In this document: positions 1 through 8,442 of the stretch, piece by piece
How the letters are laid out: every line of letters starts with the position of its first letter
Numbering within the stretch: the stretch's first letter is position 1
Origin: CAYMRB01 sp964392615
GTDB lineage: Bacteria; Planctomycetota; UBA8108
Reading direction: 5' to 3'
Assembly (NCBI GenBank): GCA_964392615.1
Contig: CAYMRB010000211.1
Location: 1-16,649 of the forward strand
Length of the DNA: 16,649 nucleotides
Notes under the pieces: generated by a model
The model's input: the letters and a program-made list of their open reading frames with translations, nothing else
The model's database searches: none
Told to the model about the DNA's origin: nothing
Position numbers and translations under genes: made by a program

Positions 1-843
1 GTCGCCGTCGTGCCCGTCGCCCCCCTGGGCACCGTCCCGACCATCGCCACCGAAGGCCCCGGAGAAGCCGGAGCTTCCGCTATGGCCGTCGCTGCCGCCT
101 GACCCCGAACGCCCGTCGGCTCCCCGCCTCCCGGGAGCTCCGTCGGCGCCGTGCGCGCCGTCCGCGCCGCGGCAATCGACCTCGGAGATGCTAGCGAAGT
201 CGGGCGCCAGCGCGATCGACGTCGCGAGCCGGGAATCGACGATGCCGACTCCTGCGATGTATCCCGTGCGCATCGCAACGAGCGGGTCGAGCGGTCTCGA
301 CTTGAGCACACCGTCGCGACGCAGCGTTCCGTGCGGCGACAGGAAGATCAATTGGTCGACGTCGATGAGTTTCTCAGCCACGTCGCTCGGCACCGGACAA
401 GAAAGAGCCGGGGTGAACCACAGGCGTCCGTCCTGCGTCCGCACGACGACTCTCTCGATAACGCGGGTCCGCCGGTCGTGATACGGCGAGATACCGTCCA
501 GCACAGGATTGCGAACGATCGCGATGCCGCACGCCTCGGCGGGATCGAATCGCCCCCGCGACTCGGGCGACCAGGAGTCGACACCGTAGTAGACGTCGGG
601 GCACGGCCGCGTCAACTCGCTCGGTACGGAAAGCGCGTCGAGCAGGCTGCTCTCGGGAAGCTCGACGCTCTCGAGCCGGCCGCTTGCTGCGACGCCGGTC
701 AGCTGCATCGCCGGCGGCGATAGCGCCCGGCAACCGCCGACGATCACGACGACGATCACGACGACGATCACGACGACGAACGACGAAAGCGGCGGCGCTG
801 CACGCCGTGAGATCGGTCCCTCTCGTAGCGCGATCTCACACAT
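1..843 (-). CDS. Lipoprotein with C-terminal collagen-like Gly-X-Y repeat (partial, 3' end off window)
   Basis: The frame is open from an ATG at 843-841 to the left edge, giving 281 residues with no stop. The N-terminus has a basic stretch (R13-R14), a very hydrophobic Val/Ile core (about residues 22-35) and a lipobox-like V-G-G-C with Cys38, so I infer a lipid-anchored exported protein. Residues about 40-225 form a domain I do not recognise, with several cysteines (C77, C104, C148, C224). From Gly226 to the edge every third residue is Gly (triplets such as GAD, GAP, GRD, GHD), at least 18 perfect collagen-type triplets rich in Asp, Ala and Ser. Known bacterial proteins of this kind form triple-helical stalks on the cell surface or on spores; no such role is shown here. 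The start overlaps the upstream lipoprotein stop by 8 bases, which suggests translational coupling. The Val/Ile core is encoded by a 12-base tandem repeat. The true C-terminus is unseen. Confidence 0.8.
   Translation of the reverse strand, partial: MCEIALREGPISRRAAPPLSSFVVVIVVVIVVVIVGGCRALSPPAMQLTGVAASGRLESVELPESSLLDALSVPSELTRPCPDVYYGVDSWSPESRGRFDPAEACGIAIVRNPVLDGISPYHDRRTRVIERVVVRTQDGRLWFTPALSCPVPSDVAEKLIDVDQLIFLSPHGTLRRDGVLKSRPLDPLVAMRTGYIAGVGIVDSRLATSIALAPDFASISEVDCRGADGAHGADGAPGRRGADGRSGSGGSDGHSGSSGFSGAFGGDGRDGAQGGDGHDGD
742..777 (-). repeat. Three perfect tandem copies of a 12-base unit in a signal peptide
   Basis: The plus strand reads gatcacgacgac three times without a mismatch. On the coding (minus) strand each unit encodes Val-Val-Val-Ile, and together they build the hydrophobic core of the collagen-like lipoprotein's signal peptide. 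As 12 is a multiple of 3, copy-number change would lengthen or shorten the core without shifting the frame. Confidence 0.9.
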
Positions 844-2857
844 CCCTTCGAAGCTCCTCGGCTGACGCGCTCATCGTCTCGACTGCGCGTAGCCACGCAC
901 CTCGCGCCGAGTCTCGATAGGCCTCGAGAGCGTCTCGCGCCGATGCCACGCCGCTCTCGACGAGGTAGCGAGACGCGAAGAGGGCGATCGCGTCGTCACT
1001 CGACTCGAGCGCGGAGATCAGGCTCCCGACGGCTCGCTCTCGCACGCTCGCAGCTGCCCGTGCGCCGTTCGCCGCCAGCGAGTCGCCGAGCTGGACCAGG
1101 TCGCGAAGCTTCCACTCCGACGCCTTCCTCACCGCCGGCTCGACGACGTCGCAGAGCGAGGACAGCAGTAAGTCGACGTCTCGTTCCTCGAGAAACCGAA
1201 TCAGCTTCGCCCGCGTCACCGTGTCGTCGCGTGCGAAGGCGAAGGAAAAGACCGGCAGGACGTCATCCGGCAGCCCCCGGGCTCGCCCGCTACGGTCCGC
1301 CGTCTGCTCGAGGCATCGACCGAGTGACGCGAGGTACAAGTCCAGAAGACTGCGAGCGTCACTCGCCGTCCTCGACGCGAAGCCCTCGAAGACCGGTGCG
1401 CAAGCCGCAGCGACGAGCGCCGGACGCTTCTCTGACAGTTCGGCGGCGACGCGATCGCGAACGAGCCGCGAGGGGTGGGACACGTGCGATGCGAGCGCGG
1501 ACTCGATCGCGACCGCCAGCCGAGGCAAACCGACGATGCATTCGACGCCAAGGAGAAGCGAGTGATACCGCGCGCTCTGCAGAGCAGCATCCGTGCTCCT
1601 GCCACCCCAGGCAGCCGATTGCCGTACGAGGTGGTCCGCAAGCTGTTGCGGTGCCGCACGTAGCAAGCGAGCGTAGAGCACCTCCCGCTCGAGGACGTCA
1701 GCTCGCTCCGCACGTGCGCAGATCGCCTCGACAGCGCGAACTCGCGCCTCGCCGAGGCGGTCGATCGGGGCGAAGCCGCTCTCGTCGAAACTCGACCGAT
1801 CGCCGACGCGCAGGAACCCCGCGGGCAAATCGCCCGAACCACGTCCGCTCTCGTGATCGCGGTATACCGGCACGAGCGAGTCGATCAGCTCCAGCAGGTT
1901 CGCCAGCTCCAGACAACGCAGTCGCGCGGTCTCTTCGTCGGGAGACTCGACGAACGCGAGGCGACAGAACAGAGCGACCGGCGCGAACTCGACGAGGAGA
2001 CGACGAGCGCCGACAGCGACCTTCGCCTCCGTCGGTTCGACCAGCTGCAGCATCGCGCGGACGTTGCGTGCGATGCAAGCAGAGTCGAGGGGCGCGTCCA
2101 CCGTCGACCGACGCAGCCGCAGATAGCGGTGATTCAGCCGCACCAACGGCGTCAGGACCTCGTCGTCCCTCCGCGAGTCCCGCTCGCACTGGATCTCGCG
2201 CTCGAGCACATCCGACAGCGACTCGAGCGTCGTTAGCTCCTCGGCGAGCCAGTCGACGAGCCGGCGCAAGTCGGCTCGACTCCTGCTCCACGCGGGACTC
2301 GTCGCGAGGATGTCGACGCTCGGCAGCATCGCGATGACTCGCGCGCGCAGCTCGACCGACCGGTCGATGTTCCGCAAGCGGCGGCTCAAGCCGTCGAGAG
2401 CCGCCAGCGCGCCGCTCCCCGTCCCGTCCGTATCGAGAGAGACGCGCTCGAGCACGTCCATGAGGAACTCCGTCTGAGACACGTCGTCGAGCCGGCCGAG
2501 CATGTGCACGGCCCACCAACGCAAGAGAACCCGATCGAGATCCCGACCCGCCGAATCGGGAGAGGCGCGAGAAGCCGCGAACTCCGCGCGAAGGGTGGTC
2601 GCGACCTTCTGACGGTTGCGACGATCGGACGCTGGCTCGACGGAACGATTCGCGAGCTCGACGGCGGCCTCGTAGACGCGGGCGCGCATCGGCGCGGCGA
2701 AGTCCTCGTCGCGCAGCTGTTCGAGGAGCAGACGGCGATGGGAGAGGATCTCTCTGGTGTCCTGCTCGCCGCGTATCGCGTCGAGCTCCTCCACCGAGAG
2801 ACGGCAGCCGGAGATGCCCGACACGACGATGAGTAGAAGAATGAACTGACTTCGCAC
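836..2857 (-). CDS. Large helix-rich lipoprotein, probable alpha-solenoid (HEAT-like)
   Basis: This is a 673-residue protein of unknown function. I chose the GTG at 2857-2855 because a strong GGGAGGG ribosome site lies 4 bases upstream and because it puts a clean lipoprotein signal at the N-terminus: a short start, a hydrophobic stretch and lipobox I-S-G-C with Cys18. The open frame continues upstream to 2965, but that extension is Arg-rich and places the signal 36 residues inside. The mature part is almost wholly helix-like, rich in Leu, Ala, Arg and Glu, with paired amphipathic helices throughout; the last 200 residues look most like HEAT repeats. No catalytic motif is visible. I infer an envelope-anchored scaffold or protein-binding role. 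Its stop overlaps the start of the collagen-like lipoprotein by 8 bases (ATGTGTGA), so the two are probably made together. The HEAT assignment is a judgement from composition and helix pattern, and a TPR-type solenoid is possible. Confidence 0.75.
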   Translation of the reverse strand: MRSQFILLLIVVSGISGCRLSVEELDAIRGEQDTREILSHRRLLLEQLRDEDFAAPMRARVYEAAVELANRSVEPASDRRNRQKVATTLRAEFAASRASPDSAGRDLDRVLLRWWAVHMLGRLDDVSQTEFLMDVLERVSLDTDGTGSGALAALDGLSRRLRNIDRSVELRARVIAMLPSVDILATSPAWSRSRADLRRLVDWLAEELTTLESLSDVLEREIQCERDSRRDDEVLTPLVRLNHRYLRLRRSTVDAPLDSACIARNVRAMLQLVEPTEAKVAVGARRLLVEFAPVALFCRLAFVESPDEETARLRCLELANLLELIDSLVPVYRDHESGRGSGDLPAGFLRVGDRSSFDESGFAPIDRLGEARVRAVEAICARAERADVLEREVLYARLLRAAPQQLADHLVRQSAAWGGRSTDAALQSARYHSLLLGVECIVGLPRLAVAIESALASHVSHPSRLVRDRVAAELSEKRPALVAAACAPVFEGFASRTASDARSLLDLYLASLGRCLEQTADRSGRARGLPDDVLPVFSFAFARDDTVTRAKLIRFLEERDVDLLLSSLCDVVEPAVRKASEWKLRDLVQLGDSLAANGARAAASVRERAVGSLISALESSDDAIALFASRYLVESGVASARDALEAYRDSARGAWLRAVETMSASAEELRRDV

Positions 2858-2861
2858 ATGA

Positions 2862-2868
2862 CCCTCCC
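2862..2868 (-). promoter_or_regulatory. Ribosome binding site deciding the GTG start of the solenoid lipoprotein
   Basis: GGGAGGG on the minus strand sits 4 bases upstream of the GTG at 2857. An ATG at 2859 overlaps it but is in another frame, and that frame yields a Ser/Arg-rich shadow product. The site therefore supports the GTG. Confidence 0.6.
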
Positions 2869-3074
2869 GAGGAAGCCCGCTTCTCCGGAAGCTACGACGG
2901 TCGACTCGCCAGATCATTCGATCCGGACGACTTCGTCGTGCGAGCGCCGTCCGCACGGGCCGCACGCCTCCACCGCGTCGAGAAAGAAACGCGTAGAAGC
3001 CGGCAACGACTCCCTGTATCGTGACTGGTGGCCTTCATCAGAAGGGTGGCGGGCAACAAGAGGCAGCCGAGGCC

Positions 3075-3590
3075 ATGACCAGCGACAATCCGTACTCTCC
3101 TCCTGACACGTCCGGGCCGGTGAACCGCGACACCGACACCGACATCGGCGGCCCCTTCGAGCTGGCCTCTCCTTGGATCCGCCTCGCAGCGGCCCTACTC
3201 GACACCGTCATACTGCTTGTGCCGGGGGTCGTGCTCACCTACCCGCTCATGGCGCCGTACATGGAATACCCGTACGAGATGCCCTTCAGCATCGAGCTGC
3301 TGAGCACCGCGATCTATGTCGTGCTCTTCGTGCTGATCAACGGCTGGACGGTCTACCAGCGCGGCCAGACGGTCGGCAAGCTGATCTGCCGCGTCCGGGT
3401 CGTCGACCTCCAGGGCCGCCAGATCTCCGGCCACACCTACCTCTTCGCGCGCTACCTGCCCTGGGTCTTCATCGCGATGATACCCATCGCAGGCGGGGTC
3501 CTCAGCCTGGTCGACGCCGTGCTGATCTTCCGCCGGGAACGCAATTGCCTGCACGACGACATCGCGAGGACCCGCGTCGCGAGGTGTTAG
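3075..3590 (+). CDS. RDD family membrane protein
   Basis: This is a 171-residue integral membrane protein. The RDD family pattern is clear: Arg36 and Asp43 in the first membrane helix (about 33-57), a second helix at about 74-92, the conserved G-K-L-I-C-R-V-R-V-V-D segment at 101-111, Arg126, a third helix at about 128-152, and the terminal L-H-D-D-I-A-R-T-R ending. RDD proteins are often annotated as possible transporters or accessory membrane proteins, but their function is generally unknown. I start at the ATG at 3075 because the protein then begins with the M-T-S-D-N-P-Y-S-P-P segment common in planctomycete membrane proteins; a GTG at 3021 would add 18 residues of low-information sequence. 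The ribosome site (GAGG, very close) is weak, so the start is not certain. The gene is divergent from the solenoid lipoprotein, and its stop overlaps the convergent GH127 stop by 4 bases. Confidence 0.88.
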   Translation: MTSDNPYSPPDTSGPVNRDTDTDIGGPFELASPWIRLAAALLDTVILLVPGVVLTYPLMAPYMEYPYEMPFSIELLSTAIYVVLFVLINGWTVYQRGQTVGKLICRVRVVDLQGRQISGHTYLFARYLPWVFIAMIPIAGGVLSLVDAVLIFRRERNCLHDDIARTRVARC

Positions 3591-5608
3591 TTCTTCCTCG
3601 CCCTCAACGCGGCTCGAATCGCCTCGTCGTTCCTGGCGAGCCACACGTCCATCTCGCCCTTGCCGCGGTGGGCCCAGGCGTAGTAGGGGATCATCACGAG
3701 CTCGTGGTCGGTCTTGACGACCTGCTCGCCGGACTTCTCCATGTCGGCTATCCGCGCCGCAGCCTTCACCACCTCGATGCCGCCGAGTCGGTCCTTCTCG
3801 AATGACGAGCTCAGCTTCGAGTCGTCGGGCAGAATCAGACCGTGGGTCGTACCACCGTTGTCGGGCCACTCGGCACAGAAGACGATCGGGCCGCGCTCGA
3901 CGGCTACCCGATGGCGATCGGCCTCGACCTTCTCGTGGGCCACGACCCTCCGCAGCGCCATCGGCAGGCGCAACTCGACCGTGTCGCCCTTCTTCCACCT
4001 CCGCTCGAGAGTGACATACCCCTTGTCGACGGCAAGCGGCACTGCGTCCCCGTTCAGCTTCAGCGTCGCCCTCTCGCCGCCGTCCTTCATGTACCTGTAG
4101 AGATTCGAAGGCACGGGCGCATCCTGCACCCATCCGGGGATGCGGATCTTCAGCGCGAAGCGACACTCGCTATCGGGATCGACAGCCATTCGCACGTCGC
4201 CATCCCAGGGATATCGCGTCTCCTGAGTGATCGTCAGCGTGTGGCTGCCCACCTCGAGCTCGCCCCGGCCACCGGCGTAGAGGTTGACATACACGTCCGT
4301 TCCCTTCCTGGCATAGACGTAGCCGGGAACCGACGCGATGAACCGGGCGATATTGCCCGGACAGCACGCGCAGCCGAACCACTCCGATCGCTCGGGCCGA
4401 CGACCGGTGCCACTCGACGATAGCGTGTTGGGGTAGAAGAAGCGCTTGCCGTCCAGCGACACGCCGTCAATCACGTTGTTGTAGAGAGCCCGCTCGAGGA
4501 CGTCGTAGTACTTGGCGTCGCCGTGAAGCATGAACAGGCGGTGGTTCCAGTACACATTTCCGATGCCGGCGCAGGTCTCGCAGTAGCACTCGTTGCCCAG
4601 CGCGTAATCCTCGGTGAAACCTTCGGGTCCGCCCGGTTGGCCGAGTCCGCCGGTGATGTAGAGCTTCGTGCCGACGATGTTCTCCCAGATCCGATCGATG
4701 GCGGCGATGTACCGCTCGTCGCCGGTCAACGTGGCGACGTCCGCCATGCCGGAGTACATGTAGGTCGCTCGAACTGCGTGGCCGACGCCCTTCTCCTGAT
4801 CGACCACGAGCTTGTGCGACTGGTCGTACGTCCGACCGTCGGGGCCGCGAGTGTCGAGAAGGAACTTGGCCAGATCGAGGTACTTCTGCTTTCCGGTGGT
4901 GCGGTACAGCTTGCACAGCGCCATCTCGATGATCTGATGGCCGGGCCACTTCTCGTTCTTCCCCGGGCGGAAGACCTCGCACAACAGGTCGGCATTCCTC
5001 GTGGCGATGTCGAGCATCGACTTCTTGCCGGTGGCCACATAGTGAGCAACGGCCGCCTCGTAGAAGTGGCCCATGTTGTAGAGCTCATGGCTGAGAAGGT
5101 GCACGTTCTGCCAACGCTCCTTGCCGGCCCAGCCATGGGGTTTCTCGGGATTGATCGTCCGGGCGGTGAACAGGTACCCGTCAGGCTCCTGCGCCGCCGC
5201 GACCTTGGCGATCAACTCGTCGAGGTATCTCTCCATCTTCGGGTCGGCCTCGACGGACAACCCGAAGGCGGCGCCTTCGAGGATCTTGTAGATATCCGTG
5301 TCGTCGAAGCTATAGCCGCGCACGCGATCGTCATCGAGCTTCTCACCCCGCAGCCTCTTGGCGGCTCGAACGAAGTTCTCGACTCGGCCGGTCTCCTCGC
5401 ACTTGCCAAAGGCGTAGGGAATCGTCACCGAGCGGTTGGTCTCGATACGCGGAGCCCAGAACGCATCGTCCAGATGCACCGAGGCAAACGGTACGGGCTT
5501 GATGATCTCCAGCTTGTCCTCGGGCTCCTGAGCCTTCATGGCTGCAGAGCACGACAACGACACTGCGATGACCATCCACACGGTCGACTTGGCTGTGTCT
5601 CTCATCAT
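3587..5608 (-). CDS. Secreted GH127 beta-L-arabinofuranosidase-type glycoside hydrolase (DUF1680)
   Basis: This 673-residue enzyme is full length for the family and has a signal peptide (hydrophobic about 9-22, likely cleaved after A-M-K-A at 26). The family hydrolyses beta-L-arabinofuranosides, as found in plant glycoproteins and pectin-like glycans. The key residues are all present. E329 in P-E-G-F sits where the general acid/base is expected. E344-T-C346 and the C415-C416 pair (C-A-C-C-P-G-N) form the zinc-binding cysteine site with a cysteine nucleophile, and their spacing closely follows HypBA1 as I recall it. An (alpha/alpha)6 barrel covers roughly residues 45-430 and beta-sandwich domains follow. 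The start has a GAGGA site 6 bases upstream; a second ATG follows directly. The gene lies 15 bases after the sortilin-like gene, so they are probably one operon. The actual substrate cannot be read from sequence, as DUF1680 members are varied. Confidence 0.92.
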   Translation of the reverse strand: MMRDTAKSTVWMVIAVSLSCSAAMKAQEPEDKLEIIKPVPFASVHLDDAFWAPRIETNRSVTIPYAFGKCEETGRVENFVRAAKRLRGEKLDDDRVRGYSFDDTDIYKILEGAAFGLSVEADPKMERYLDELIAKVAAAQEPDGYLFTARTINPEKPHGWAGKERWQNVHLLSHELYNMGHFYEAAVAHYVATGKKSMLDIATRNADLLCEVFRPGKNEKWPGHQIIEMALCKLYRTTGKQKYLDLAKFLLDTRGPDGRTYDQSHKLVVDQEKGVGHAVRATYMYSGMADVATLTGDERYIAAIDRIWENIVGTKLYITGGLGQPGGPEGFTEDYALGNECYCETCAGIGNVYWNHRLFMLHGDAKYYDVLERALYNNVIDGVSLDGKRFFYPNTLSSSGTGRRPERSEWFGCACCPGNIARFIASVPGYVYARKGTDVYVNLYAGGRGELEVGSHTLTITQETRYPWDGDVRMAVDPDSECRFALKIRIPGWVQDAPVPSNLYRYMKDGGERATLKLNGDAVPLAVDKGYVTLERRWKKGDTVELRLPMALRRVVAHEKVEADRHRVAVERGPIVFCAEWPDNGGTTHGLILPDDSKLSSSFEKDRLGGIEVVKAAARIADMEKSGEQVVKTDHELVMIPYYAWAHRGKGEMDVWLARNDEAIRAALRARKN

Positions 5609-5623
5609 CGGTCGTCCTCGCGA

Positions 5624-7924
5624 CTATCGCGAACTCGATCCTTCTATCAGCCGACGGAGTGCCGCCGCCTGCGCTCTCTCCCTGATTCTTTTGGCATCCA
5701 GGACGAAGGCGCTCCGGCCATGAGTCCCGATCACCAGATCGCCATCGCGCGGGTGGACCGCGATGTCGTGCACGGCCACCGTCGGGAGGCCGTGTGTCAG
5801 CGAATGCCACGTCTTGCCTCGGTCCATCGAGCAGTAGATGCCCAGCTCGGTGCCCACATAGAGGAGGTCCCTCTCAAACGGGTCCTCGCGAATCACGTTG
5901 ATCGCTTCAAAGGGCAGGTTGTTCGCGATGGACCTCCAAGTCGCTCCGAAGTCGCTCGACAGGAAGAGGTAGGCCTCGAAGTCATCCTCGCGGTATCCGG
6001 TGAACGACACGAATGCCGTGCCGGCATCGTACTTCGACGCGACCACGCGGGAGACCCACTTGTCCGGGAGGCCCTCGTCGATCTTGACCCAAGTGCCTCC
6101 ATCGTCCTTGGACACGTGAAGCTGCCCGTCATCGGTACCGGCATACAGCAACCCCTTCGTCAGAGGCGACTCGGAGATGTCAGTGATCGTGCCGTACGGC
6201 ACGTTGCCCTGTTTCTCAGGGCCGGGATTCGTCGTCAGGTCCGGGCTGACGCACGTCCACTCATCCCCTCGAGTCGTGCTCTTGAACACACGGTTGGCGC
6301 CCGCATAGACGGTCTTGGAGTCGTGAGGCGACAGGATATACGGGGTGATCCAATTGAAACGGAGGCGAGGCTCACCGGGCGGGGCACCTGGACGGATGCC
6401 GCGGCGGCGGCCGGTCTCGAGGTTCATTCGCCCCATCCCGCCGAACATCCCTTCGTAGTACATCACGTCCAGGTCGTTCGGGTCGATCCTCGTCACGTAC
6501 TGGTCGCCCCAGTCGAACCACCGCCAGTGTTCCATGCCGTGGTTCATCGGCTCCGCGGTTCCGCCGAGCAGGCCGTTGTCCTGCGTGCCTCCCCATATTC
6601 TGTAGGGCTTGGCCATGTCGACCGAGATGGCGTAGAACTCGGCGATCGGCAGCCGGTTCACGTGGAGCCACGTTCGAGCGCGGTCGTGGGATACGTACAG
6701 CCCGCCGTCCGTGCCCAGCAGCACCCGATCGGGATCGTCGGGATCGATGAACATGTCGTGGTTGTCGCAATGGGGCGTTGCGCGGCGCGGCTTGTACGAG
6801 AGCATCGGCACGACCAGCTCGGACCTGCTCGTGAATGTCTTGCCCCCGTCGGTCGAGCAAAGAAGGTTGAATCCCAGAATGAAGATCTCGTCCTCGTTGT
6901 CCGGGGCGACTCGGATGAGGCAGAAGTCATAGCCGATCCCGGTCGGCACATTCCCCTCATGGGTTCGACGCCAGGACTCGCCCCTGTCATCCGATCGATA
7001 GACCTTGCCGCCCTGATAGGAAGCGATGATATAGAGGACGGCCGGGTTCGACTTCGAGACGGCGAGCCCCATCCTGCCGTGGTGCTCACCGCTAGGCAGC
7101 CCCTCGGTGATCCGTCTCCAGGTCTTGCCGGCGTCGGTCGTCTTGTAGAGGCCGCTGCCAGGGCCGGCGTCGAGGTTGTGCCAGGCCTTCCTGTCGCGCT
7201 CCCAGGCGATCGCGTAGAGCGTCTTGTTGTCCGACGGGTCCATCACGACTTCCACGACGCCGACCTTCTCGGAGATGTAGAGGACCTTCTCCCAGGTCTT
7301 CCCGCCGTCGGTCGTCTTGAAGACGCCCCGCTCCTCGTTGTAGGTGTACTGGTGCCCGAGGGCTGCAACGTACACCACGTTCGAGTCCTCCGGGTCGATC
7401 AGGACCCGGCCGATATGGTGCGTATCGACCAGTCCCATGTGCTGCCAGGTCTTCGCCCCGTCCGTGGACTTGAAGGCGCCGGTTCCCGCGAACGAGCTGC
7501 GAGCCATATGGGGCTCGCCCGTTCCGACCCAGACCAGGTCGGGGTCCTCGTCGCACACCGTCACGACCGACACGGAGAACGTGGACTGCTTCTCGAAGAC
7601 CGGCTTCCACGTGGTGCCGTTGTTCACGGTCTTCCAGAGATTACCCGAACCGACACCTGCGTAGATCGTGGACTTACGCCGCTTGGGCACCCAGATGCTT
7701 TCGATCTTCCCACCCTGGATCCTCGGGCCCACGGCTGTCCACTCGAGGTCCTTGAATGGCGACTCCCTCTCGAGCCGCATGTGATCCTCCCAGGCCTTCA
7801 TGCGAACGGCGGCGGAAGTGGCGGGGCTCTTGTCGTCGGCGCGCGCGGTGCTCGCAGCGATTCCACATGCGAGCACCGAACTGACCAACAGGACAGAGCA
7901 GACGATCGACGTGTTCCCGGTCAT
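5624..7924 (-). CDS. Secreted sortilin/VPS10-like BNR beta-propeller protein
   Basis: This is a 766-residue exported protein made of repeated propeller blades. Asp-box/BNR motifs (S/T-x-D-x-G-x-T-W) recur at about residues 153-160, 204-211, 262-269, 311-318, 357-364, 412-419, 605-612, 656-663 and 699-706, enough for two propellers. The ending I-G-T-H-G-R-S-A-F-V-L-D is typical of the bacterial sortilin-like family, whose members are usually annotated as glycosyl hydrolases or VPS10-like proteins without a proven activity. I see no sialidase-type catalytic set. I chose the ATG at 7924-7922 because GGAGG lies 4 bases upstream and a signal peptide follows (hydrophobic about 7-24, A-R-A cleavage at 29); V-L-A-C at 17-20 could instead be a weak lipobox. 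The longer frame to 7972 would bury the signal. Many relatives carry extra C-terminal domains, and this one stops after the propellers. It is first in a likely operon with GH127 and may bind or process a glycan. Confidence 0.85.
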   Translation of the reverse strand: MTGNTSIVCSVLLVSSVLACGIAASTARADDKSPATSAAVRMKAWEDHMRLERESPFKDLEWTAVGPRIQGGKIESIWVPKRRKSTIYAGVGSGNLWKTVNNGTTWKPVFEKQSTFSVSVVTVCDEDPDLVWVGTGEPHMARSSFAGTGAFKSTDGAKTWQHMGLVDTHHIGRVLIDPEDSNVVYVAALGHQYTYNEERGVFKTTDGGKTWEKVLYISEKVGVVEVVMDPSDNKTLYAIAWERDRKAWHNLDAGPGSGLYKTTDAGKTWRRITEGLPSGEHHGRMGLAVSKSNPAVLYIIASYQGGKVYRSDDRGESWRRTHEGNVPTGIGYDFCLIRVAPDNEDEIFILGFNLLCSTDGGKTFTSRSELVVPMLSYKPRRATPHCDNHDMFIDPDDPDRVLLGTDGGLYVSHDRARTWLHVNRLPIAEFYAISVDMAKPYRIWGGTQDNGLLGGTAEPMNHGMEHWRWFDWGDQYVTRIDPNDLDVMYYEGMFGGMGRMNLETGRRRGIRPGAPPGEPRLRFNWITPYILSPHDSKTVYAGANRVFKSTTRGDEWTCVSPDLTTNPGPEKQGNVPYGTITDISESPLTKGLLYAGTDDGQLHVSKDDGGTWVKIDEGLPDKWVSRVVASKYDAGTAFVSFTGYREDDFEAYLFLSSDFGATWRSIANNLPFEAINVIREDPFERDLLYVGTELGIYCSMDRGKTWHSLTHGLPTVAVHDIAVHPRDGDLVIGTHGRSAFVLDAKRIRERAQAAALRRLIEGSSSR

Positions 7925-8442
7925 GAGACCTCCGGGTCGCTGGTAGGGACTCTCGAGCACCGCCGCGGGCACCTCTCACACTCCCGCCTCCGCCCCCCGA
8001 AGTCAACTCCTCAAGTGGCGCCTCGCGCTCGCGACCGCCGGCCGACCGGGCACTGCATGCGCTGGAAATGCGCACTGCCAACGCGAGAGCTCTCACCACT
8101 CTCGACGAGAGGGTCAGGTATGAGCCCGAGCGTGGACCCCACCGTCTCGATCGTGGCATGCAGATCGGCGCTTCCGTGATAGACCGATGACGACCGCCGC
8201 GACAGAAGGGCACAGGACGCGATCATCCAGAGCCACACGTATGGGGTTTTTCTTGTCAAGGGGGTTTCGTAGCCGTCACGCTTTCGTTCTTCTCCCGTTG
8301 CGGAGGGCCGGATCGAGGGTGGTTAGCCTGACTCGGGGGCGCGGTTTTCTCGGAGCTCGTCCCGTTGCATGACGTGCGTTGCGCTCATCGGAGCCGCTGT
8401 GGAGTCGCTCCGGTAATGCGGCGCGAGACATGAAGGCTGGGG
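7925..8442. other. Intergenic region with no convincing gene (518 bases)
   Basis: The region lies between the end of the Hsp70 cluster and the start of the sortilin-like gene, both on the minus strand. It must hold the promoter of the sortilin-like/GH127 pair, but I cannot place one reliably. It includes a less GC-rich stretch near 8240-8290 with runs of T and G around the hyphenated palindrome CTTG-T-CAAG (8252-8260). Short frames here (61-82 codons) have rare starts and no recognisable features. Confidence 0.6.

Noticed and set aside
943..2337. Plus-strand open frame of 464 codons
   Set aside because: It is antisense to the solenoid lipoprotein gene. The product is almost only Arg, Ser, Ala and Pro, typical of a shadow frame.
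4523..8179. Plus-strand open frame of 1218 codons, the longest in the window
   Set aside because: It lies antisense to the GH127 and sortilin-like genes, both of which have clear family motifs. Its product has no recognisable domain and reflects the high GC of the third codon position.
8011..8259. Minus-strand 82-codon frame with a hydrophobic N-terminus
   Set aside because: It needs a TTG start with no ribosome site, the hydrophobic segment is short and the rest has no recognisable pattern.
8254..8259. TTGACA on the minus strand as a -35 box for the sortilin-like operon
   Set aside because: No acceptable -10 box lies 16-18 bases downstream, and the site is about 330 bases from the start codon.
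8389..8412. Inverted repeat CGGAGC/GCTCCG as terminator of the Hsp70 cluster
   Set aside because: The loop is 12 bases, the stem only 6, and no T tract follows on the minus strand.
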